Shown piece after piece: positions 8,635 through 16,700 of a DNA stretch of 64,000 nucleotides (its first letter is position 1; the number at the start of each line of letters is the position of its first letter). The DNA comes from Thermoanaerobacter uzonensis DSM 18761 (GTDB taxonomy: Bacteria; Bacillota; Thermoanaerobacteria; Thermoanaerobacterales; Thermoanaerobacteraceae): NCBI RefSeq assembly GCF_900129115.1, contig NZ_FQUR01000009.1:124001-188000 (forward strand). The letters are read 5' to 3'. Made by a program: the position numbers and the translations under genes. The notes below the pieces were generated by a model. It searched no databases. It had not been told where the DNA came from and saw only the letters and a program-made list of their open reading frames with translations.

Positions 8635-9342
8635 CTAACTCCAACGTCTTTTATCTACAACACGGATTGTTAAGAAAATAAAGAATATAACTACACTTAT
8701 GAAAAAGACTACATCACTTAAATTCACTAATCCATTTAGAAAATTATTCAACCTATCAAAAAAAGACAGATTCTGAAAAATAGTTTTTGCTTTTCCACTA
8801 AACACGTCTCCTAGCCAACTAATCAACCAAAGCACAAGAATTAAAGCAAATCCAATTACTCCAGCTATCATTTGATTTTCTGTAAGTGAAGAAGCAAAAA
8901 GCCCTATTGATATAAAAGTTGCTCCTATTAGAAACACTCCAATATAACCTGCTATGATAGAACCCATATCTGGTGAAGAATACAATTTAAGATAAATGGG
9001 GTATAAAAAAGTTATTACAAGTGCTACTAAATACACAAACATTGCGGAAAAAAATTTGCCAATAATAATATCAGTAACTGTAACAGGTGACGTAAGTAAA
9101 AGTTGATCTGTACCTGTCTTCATGTCCTCTGAGATAAGCCTCATTGTCAAAATAGGACTTATAAACATAAAAACAGTGACCATACTGCTTAATATTGGAC
9201 TCAATACAGCATAATGGGTAGATAACACAAATGTTGAAAAAAAGTATCCAGATATCAAAAGATAAAACCCTAACAGCACATAGGCAAGGGGCGAAAAGAA
9301 ATAACCTTTAAGCTCCCTCTTTAATATTTCCCACATTTTCAT
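8635..9342 (-). CDS. ABC-2 type permease (GldF-like)
   Basis: A 235-residue integral membrane protein with about six hydrophobic segments. It starts MKMWEILKRELKGYFFSPLA, the typical opening of GldF-like permeases. RLISEDMKTGTDQLLLTSP in the first cytoplasmic loop is the characteristic signature. It pairs with the ATPase, whose 3' end overlaps its start by 35 bases; GGAGGAAAGC precedes the ATG. Direction of transport is inferred as export from family type; the substrate is unknown. Confidence 0.88.
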   Translation of the reverse strand: MKMWEILKRELKGYFFSPLAYVLLGFYLLISGYFFSTFVLSTHYAVLSPILSSMVTVFMFISPILTMRLISEDMKTGTDQLLLTSPVTVTDIIIGKFFSAMFVYLVALVITFLYPIYLKLYSSPDMGSIIAGYIGVFLIGATFISIGLFASSLTENQMIAGVIGFALILVLWLISWLGDVFSGKAKTIFQNLSFFDRLNNFLNGLVNLSDVVFFISVVIFFIFLTIRVVDKRRWS

Positions 9343-10285
9343 CGTAGCTTTCCTCCTCTGTTGTAAGTTCTAAAAATACTTCTTCAAGACTGTAACTTAG
9401 CATTTTAAGTTCTAATATTGGAAAGGCTTTTTTAGCAAAAGCAAAAAACATATCTTTTCGAATATCTTTATCAGCAGAAGATTCCACTGTCAACTTTATC
9501 GTATTATCTGAATCAACTTCTGCTTCTACATTAGTTACTCCTTCAATCTCTTTTACACTGTTTACTACTTCTTCATAAGGCCCTTCCACTTTTATAAAAT
9601 ATCTCCTTGAATTTTGCAATGTAGTTGATAAATTCTCTGTCTTATCTATTGCAACAATTTTCCCTCTATTTATTATAATAACTCTGTCACATACCATACT
9701 AACTTCTGGCAATATATGAGTGCTTAAAATTATTGTATGCTTTTTCCCTAACTCTTTTATAATATCTCTTATTTCTTTAATTTGCTTAGGATCAAGACCT
9801 ACTGTCGGCTCATCTAATACCAAAACATCAGGGTCTCCTATGATTGCTTGTGCAAGTCCAACCCTTTGTTTATAACCTTTGGACAAGTTTTTTATAAGCC
9901 TTTTTCTCACATCAGTCAAACCAACTTCATGTATAATTCGTTCAACATCTTCTCTTCTCTTTTTTGGAGGAACACCTTTTATACCTCCCACAAAATGGAG
10001 ATATGCCTCTACAGTCATATCTAAATACAAAGGAGGTACCTCTGGTAAATAACCAATATGTTTCTTTGCCTCTATGGGCTGTTCAACAATATCATATCCT
10101 GCAATTTTTATAGTACCGCTGGTAGGGGGCATATATCCTGTTATCATTTTCATAGTGGTAGTTTTACCGGCACCATTGGGCCCTAAAAAACCAACTATTT
10201 CTCCCTTATCGACAGAAAAGCTTATGTTATCTACTGCTTTACGAGTACCATAAACTTTTGTGACGTTTTTTAGCTCTATCATCAT
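9308..10285 (-). CDS. ABC transporter ATP-binding protein (GldA/CcmA-like)
   Basis: Nucleotide-binding subunit of the cassette. With the start at 10285 it has 325 residues: Walker A GPNGAGKTT, signature NLSKGYKQRVGLAQA, Walker B VLVLDEPTVGLDP, and the switch His in ILSTHILPE. A C-terminal extension of about 90 residues is typical of ABC-2 exporter ATPases. An upstream in-frame ATG at 10330 is rejected because it overlaps the -10 box. The start is one of the two adjacent ATGs at 10285/10282, about 12 bases after GGAGGG, a long but workable spacing. Confidence 0.9.
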   Translation of the reverse strand: MMIELKNVTKVYGTRKAVDNISFSVDKGEIVGFLGPNGAGKTTTMKMITGYMPPTSGTIKIAGYDIVEQPIEAKKHIGYLPEVPPLYLDMTVEAYLHFVGGIKGVPPKKRREDVERIIHEVGLTDVRKRLIKNLSKGYKQRVGLAQAIIGDPDVLVLDEPTVGLDPKQIKEIRDIIKELGKKHTIILSTHILPEVSMVCDRVIIINRGKIVAIDKTENLSTTLQNSRRYFIKVEGPYEEVVNSVKEIEGVTNVEAEVDSDNTIKLTVESSADKDIRKDMFFAFAKKAFPILELKMLSYSLEEVFLELTTEEESYDENVGNIKEGA

Positions 10286-10320
10286 GGTTGTCTCAACCCT
10301 CCATTTTACATAGTGTGGAA

Positions 10321-10329
10321 ATTGTATCA
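10321..10329 (-). promoter_or_regulatory. Extended -10 promoter of the ABC cassette
   Basis: TGATACAAT on the minus strand; -35 is weak. Transcription would begin near 10314 and leave a leader of about 30 bases before the ATPase start. Confidence 0.5.
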
Positions 10330-10432
10330 TAAAATTATTAAAAATTTGTGTACAAATTGTTAAGCATTAGTTAAGATTGTAACTTAAAGTAAAATGGTAA
10401 TAAGAAACGAAGACAATAGTTGTCAGAGCTTT

Positions 10433-10701
10433 AGTTTGTTGACAAAGTCAAAAATTTTTTAAAGTAGATATTTTGCATCGTCGCTCCAGTGTTCCAAAGC
10501 GACAAAACTAAGCTTTACCTTCGGATTCCGGCAGGGTACCGGGCACAATCGACGTCCTGTCTCAGGTGCCCGCCTCCGCCATCCTTGGCTTCGGCCCTGC
10601 CTCCACCCTCGGTCTCGCTAAGTTTTGTTACCGCTTTGTAACAAGTCGCTCCTTATGCAAAATATCTACTTCACGAAAATTTGTCTACAAATTGAAACTA
10701 T
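10433..10701. repeat. Terminator-inserted hairpin element, copy 1
   Basis: First of three copies of an unrecognised non-coding element. The outer ends match as inverted repeats (TTTGTTGACAAA on the left, TTTGTAGACAAA read inward from the right). A perfect 16-bp stem joins 10463-10478 with 10655-10670. An inner stem joins 10502-10509 with 10621-10628. The GC-rich core holds CGGGCAC/GTGCCCG (10540-10546 with 10566-10572), GGCAGGG/CCCTGCC around it, and a GGC-TTCG-GCC hairpin at 10587-10596. It is flanked by near-identical terminator sequences at 10412-10432 and 10702-10720. It lies between the 3' end of ndvB and the promoter of the ABC operon. No conserved reading frame. Confidence 0.85.
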
Positions 10702-10720
10702 GACAAAGTCGTCATAGCTT
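10692..10720 (-). terminator. Terminator of ndvB, also right flank of repeat copy 1
   Basis: Read on the minus strand: CTATGAC, a six-base loop, GTCATAG, then TTTCAATTTG, directly after the ndvB stop. A diverged copy lies at 10412-10432 on the other side of the repeat. Confidence 0.7.
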
Positions 10721-10724
10721 CTTA

Positions 10725-13700
10725 TTATCCCATTACCACTAAAACCTGATGACTATTTCCCTTCTTTGTTAAATCAATAGTATTATCTGTGACAAGCTTT
10801 CCATCTATATATACTTCTTTTACACCTTTGTTAACACCATTGGGATTTCTCACATCTATTAGATATTTCGTATTTTTATAGTTATATTCTATCACATATT
10901 TATCCCAATTTTTTGGTATACAAGGGTCTATTATAAGTTTTTCTCCGTATTTTTTCAGACCCAAGAGGTTCTCAATTGCTATTCTGTACATCCAACCTGC
11001 TGCGCCAGTATACCACGTCCAACCTCCTCTTCCTACATGAGGTTCTACTGCATACACATCTGCAGCCATGACATAGGGCTCTACTTTGTACTTCATACAC
11101 TCAATAGGGGTCCTGGTGTGATTTATAGGATTTATCATGTTGTAAAGTTGCCATGCCCTATCTCCTTCTCCTAGCTCTAAAAATGCGAGTATTACCCATG
11201 CTGCCGCATGAGTGTATTGACCTCCATTTTCTCTAACTCCTGGAACATATCCTTTTATATAACCTGGATTTAATTCGCCACTATCAAAAGGAGGGGTCAA
11301 AAGCTTTATTATCCCTTCTTCTTCGTTGACCAAATAATTTGCAACGGCCTTCATTGCCTCTTTTACTCTTACTTCTTTTCCCGCTTTAGATATAACAGAC
11401 CAAGATTGTGATATAGAGTCAATTTTGCATTCTGAATTGTCTACAGAGCCTAAAGGTGTCCCATCGTCAAAGTAAGCCCTTCTGTACCAACTTCCGTCCC
11501 ATGCATTTTCTTCTATAGCTTTTATTAATTTGTCAGCTACTTCCTTATACTTTTTTGAATGTTCTTCATCCTTTTTAGTTTGACATATGTGCGAAAACTT
11601 CTGAAGAATAGTGTACAAAAACCATCCTAACCATACACTTTCTCCCTTTCCTTTGTTTCCTACCTTATTCATTCCGTCATTCCAGTCGCCAGACCCCATC
11701 AAAGGCAAACTATGTTCTCCAAATTTTAATGAATAGTCTATAGCTTTTATGCAATGTTCATATACTGTGCCTTTTGTTTCAGATATGCGAGGTGTTGAAT
11801 ATCTTTCTTCCTCTTCATCTTTTAAAGGTAGATCTTCTAAATAATTTACTTCTATGTCCAGTATAGACCAATCTCCTGTCTTTTCTATATAGTCAGCTGT
11901 AACATATGGAAGCCATAACAAGTCATCAGAAAACTTTGTCCTTATGCCTTTGTTTAGTACAGGATGCCACCAATGTTGCACATCTCCTTCAACAAACTGA
12001 TGCTGGCAAGCGTTGACTATTTGATTTTTTGTAAATTCTGGCTCTAGATATACCATATTCATAGCATCCTGCAATTGGTCTCTAAAACCATAAGCTCCTC
12101 CCGATTGATAAAAAGCTGACCTTGCCCACAATCTACACGCAATTGTTTGATAAGGTAGCCATCCATTTACAAGTAAATCCATTGACCTGTCAGGAGTTTT
12201 AATCTGTATCCTTCTTAGAAGCTCTTGCCAAAATTCTTGGACTCTTCGCAATTCATTCTGACAATTTTCAACATTTGTATACTTTGAAATCAACCTTTTT
12301 ACTTCTTCTTCGTTTTTACCATGTCCTAATAAGATTGTAAATTGCTTTTCTTCTTTAGCTTTTACTTCTACATGAAATTGTATTGCAGCACAGGGGTCTA
12401 ATGATGTTCCTGTAGAATTTGAGAGAGTCTCATATTCCAATGCTTGGGGTGAAGTTAAACTTGAAGCAACTCCTATAAACTCTGCCCTGTCGCCTGTAAA
12501 TGAATTTATCTTTTCTGAAGCTGACAAAAATGCTAATCTGTTAGCAAAATCTTCATTGTACACATTTTTAATCATTAATGCTCCTATTTTTTCATCGTAC
12601 TTTGTAAATAGATACGGAAAAGTAATCTCATCAGTTACTCCTAAAACTGGCCTTATATAATAAGTTACTGTAAGTTTCCTGTTTTCATTTCCCAAATTTT
12701 TGATGGTAACTAAATTTATTTTCATCGAATCTTCCTTTGCTACAAATATCTTTAAGTGTTGGCTTAAACCACAGCATATTGTTTCAAATGAAGTATACCC
12801 AAAACCATGTTTTATATAATGAACTTTTGCTTTACCAGCAGGTAAAGGAATAATTGACCATTTGTCCCCTGTTTCTTCATCTATCAAATAAATTACCTCA
12901 CCATGGGGGTCTAAAACAGGGTCATTGTACCATGGAGTCAATTTGTACTCACGGCTATTTTCTGCCCAAGTATACCCTGCTCCTGTTTCTGACACCTGAA
13001 AGCCAAAAGAAGGGTTGGAAATCACATTTATCCAAGGAGCAGGAGTACTTTTGCCTTCCCACTTTATAATATACTCTTTGCCATCATAGCTAAATCCTCC
13101 AAAACCATTGTAATAATCTAATGGTAATTCCTCTAATTTGATTTCTTCAAAATTTTGTACTTTTTTGACCCGATTTTTAAGTTTTGGAGCGTTTTTTGTC
13201 TCTTTAATCATTATCTGGTCGTAAATAGATTCATTTCCTCCTTCAAACTTAAGGGCAACAACAGTATTTAAAAGATATACATCTTCCTCTTTTAAATTAT
13301 TTTGCTGTAACAAATATACGCCTCCATATTTGCCAAAAATGTCATAAGAAAAGGTAGAATTAATTAATTCTTTTATCTTATCATGTAAGGGTTGTAGATA
13401 ACCGCTTTTATCTTTATTTAATATCACAAGGTCAATATTTATCCCTTTCATTTTCCAATATTCATAAGCTTTTAAAAACCACTTTATCATTTCTATTTCT
13501 TCCATCTTTTCTATCTCTACTAACACAATTGGTAAATCTCCTGAAATCCCATATGCCCACAGACCAGATTGACCTTTTACATTTTTCAAAATCATCTCTT
13601 CTCTAAGCTTACGCTGAGGACTCACAAATAAAATGTGAGCCAACATTCTTTGCAAAAGTCCTAATTCTCTGGGTTTTAAATTAAGATAATCTAATTCTAC

Positions 13701-16700
13701 CCTACTTCTTGTCCACGACATTTCAAAAGCTCTTTCTACTACATTTTCCTCTTTGTATTTTGCAGCAATTTTTACGGCTTCTTCTTTAGTTTCAGTTATT
13801 GCAGAAATATATACTACTTTTGCTACTTCCCCTGGCATTACTTTTACTCTTTTCCTTAAACTTACAATAGGATCAAGAACTGCTCCTTCCGTATTGGAAA
13901 GTGGCTGATCAGCTTCTAAAGCAATTGGTTTTTTTAAATTTCTCCCTCTTCCTATAAATTTTGCTCTATCAGTTTCAAACTGAGTGCCTCCCACAATTTC
14001 TCCACTTAAAACTGCTACCTTGTGCACAGCCCATAGTTTATTTTCCCCTTGTTCTCTAGGCCTTCTGCAGACTAAAATTGCATCTTCTTCCTTTAAAAAT
14101 TCTGTTTTTACAAAAAGTTTATTAAAAGCAGGATGTGCCACATCTGTTGGCAAATCTATTAAGCTTATTTCTCCAAAACTTGTAATTTCTAATATTCTCG
14201 GATGTTTACTATGATTTTTTAAAGTCAATCGCCTTATCTCCACATCGTCTTCTGGTGAAACGACTATCTCTAAGTGAGTATCTATATTCCCAACTCTTTT
14301 AAAGTATTCTGCTTTATCAGCAGAAAAAACAACCCTGTAATTCTGACCTTTTTCATAAAAAGGAGCGTAAGTGGCAGACCATACAGTATTAGAGTTTATA
14401 TTTTGAACAAATATGAAAGTACCAAAATCTTGCGCCAAGTCTTTCCTCCATCTTGTCAAGAAAATACCTCTGTTATTTTTACTGTATCCTGTCCCTTTTT
14501 CTGTAAGCATTACAAAGTATCTTCCACTTGACAAAATATGGACTTCTGGCAACCAAGTTTTTGATTCTCCTAAAACCCTTACAAAGTCTCCATCTTCTTT
14601 GCGAACTTTTTGAATTTTTCTTGCTTCTTCTCTTTCTTCCCTCGTTATATCCAAATACATTGGCATTTTTTCTTGTAATAATATTTGAGCAGCTTTTATA
14701 CTTGGGTCTTTATGAAATCTTTTTTGCATTATATTGTTATTTATGAAATTGTCTAAAGCCACAAAAGCCATACCTTGGTGATGAGCCATAAAGCTTTTGA
14801 CTATCGCACTTTTTTTACCAAAAGGAACTCTTTCTGGTGTATAATCTATCGCTTCATAAAAACCGTATTTTCCTTCAGCTCCTTCTTTTTTTAGGAACCT
14901 TATGTTTTGTAGCACCCCTTCTACATCTACTCCAATAGCCAGCAAAGACCCATAAGGAGCTACTACTTTGTCGTGGGATAATCCCCTTTTAAGACCTAGA
15001 CTTGGGACTCCAAAAGCTTTGTACTGATAATTCAAATTTATGTCAAAAGCGTAAAATCCGGACTCCGATATACCCCATGGAATTCCTAATTCTTTAGCAT
15101 AATTTTTTTGTACTCTTACAGCAAAGGCATATGTTTCATCCAATAAAGTATTTTGGTAATTTTTCATTATTAAAAGTGGCATAAAGTACTCAAACATCGT
15201 TCCAGACCAAGATACCAAGCCTTTATAATGATTTTCAATGGCAAGCATCCGGCCCAATTTAAACCAATGTTTTTTATCAATTTCTCTTTTTGCAATAGCA
15301 ATAAAACTTGCTTGCCTTGCTTCCGAAGCCAACAAATCATAATAAGACTTTGTAAGTTTTTCCTCTTCAACATTGTACCCTATTGAGAATAACTGTCTTT
15401 TTTCATCATACAAATGTCTGAATTCTGTTTTTTCTACCAAATTTTCAATTGTACTCTTTATATTTTCAATCTCTGCCTCCAAGTTTTTAATTTTCTCCAG
15501 AGCCTGGGCAACTTTATCTTTTTGACTTTTTAACAAAGCTTTCTCCTTTTCTGCAGCCTTTTTAAAAGCTTCTTCTATTTCTAATAAATAGTTTTTATAG
15601 ACTTTTTCCAATTCTTTTGGAGATGAATGTTCTTCAAAAACCTCCTTATATCTTTTAAAAATCTCTTGCTCTTTTTGTTTTTCATCAAATTCTGTCCATA
15701 CTAAGAATTCTTTCGTCTCCCTTTTTAAAGCCCCAATTATGTTCTTTAATCTTTCAATATTTTCTAACTCATCTTGTGTACTTGAAAGTTTCTCACTAAT
15801 TTTATCCAAGAGTAGTTCACAATCAGAAGGCACTAAAGTTGTTTTATTTAAAATGTTTCTAAAAATATCTTCCGTAATTCCTTCTACATTCAACATTTTG
15901 ATAGTATCTTTTAAGCCTTTTGCCAATTCAATATCTATAAGAGGTTTATTTAAAAATTCACCTATTGCTTCCTTTACCGTAATCAAATAACCTACTAAAT
16001 TTCCGCTATCGACAGTAGACACATAATAGGGCCTTAAAGGCTCTAAAGTCCTTGTATTGTACCAATTGTACAAATGTCCATTCCATTTTTCCATTTTTTC
16101 AATTGTAGTAAGGGTTTTTTTGATTCTTTCTACCATCTCAGTTGTGGTTATATAACCTAAATCTCTTGCTCCAATTACTGAAACCAGGTAAAGTCCTATG
16201 TTTGTAGGTGATGTTCTCTCCGCAATCCCATTAGGCGGATCTTCTTGAAAATTATCCGGTGGCAGATAGTTCTGGCTTTCTGTCACAAAGTCTTCAAAAA
16301 ATCTCCAGGTTTTTCTCGCAATTAGTCGCAATTCCTCTATTTCATCTTGTGACACAGTTTTTTCTTTTGAAATTATTGGCTGGCTTATATAAAAAGCAAT
16401 GTAGGGAGAAATTGCCCAAAAGGAAAAAAGCACTATTGCCCCAATTAAATCTTGGGGTTTAAAATATATAACTAATGCAACTAATGCTAAGCCCTCTACT
16501 AAAACTATCCACATTCTTTTAAAAAAACTTGCAAAGTCATTTTTTAGTCGCTTCTCCATGTCAGCAGCCGTAACCCATTCCAATAAATTCTTTCGAGTTA
16601 TATACAGTCTCGTCAGTGTTCTAACTATTGCATCTACCATCATATAAGCTTGATAGAGTAAAAATATAAAATTAAGTAATGATTGATAAAAAGCAGCTTC

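Noticed and set aside
10433-10701. Group II intron or insertion sequence as explanation for the repeat
   Set aside because: Too short, no reverse transcriptase or transposase, and no domain V-like hairpin with an AGC/GTT catalytic triad that I can see. A non-autonomous derivative remains possible.
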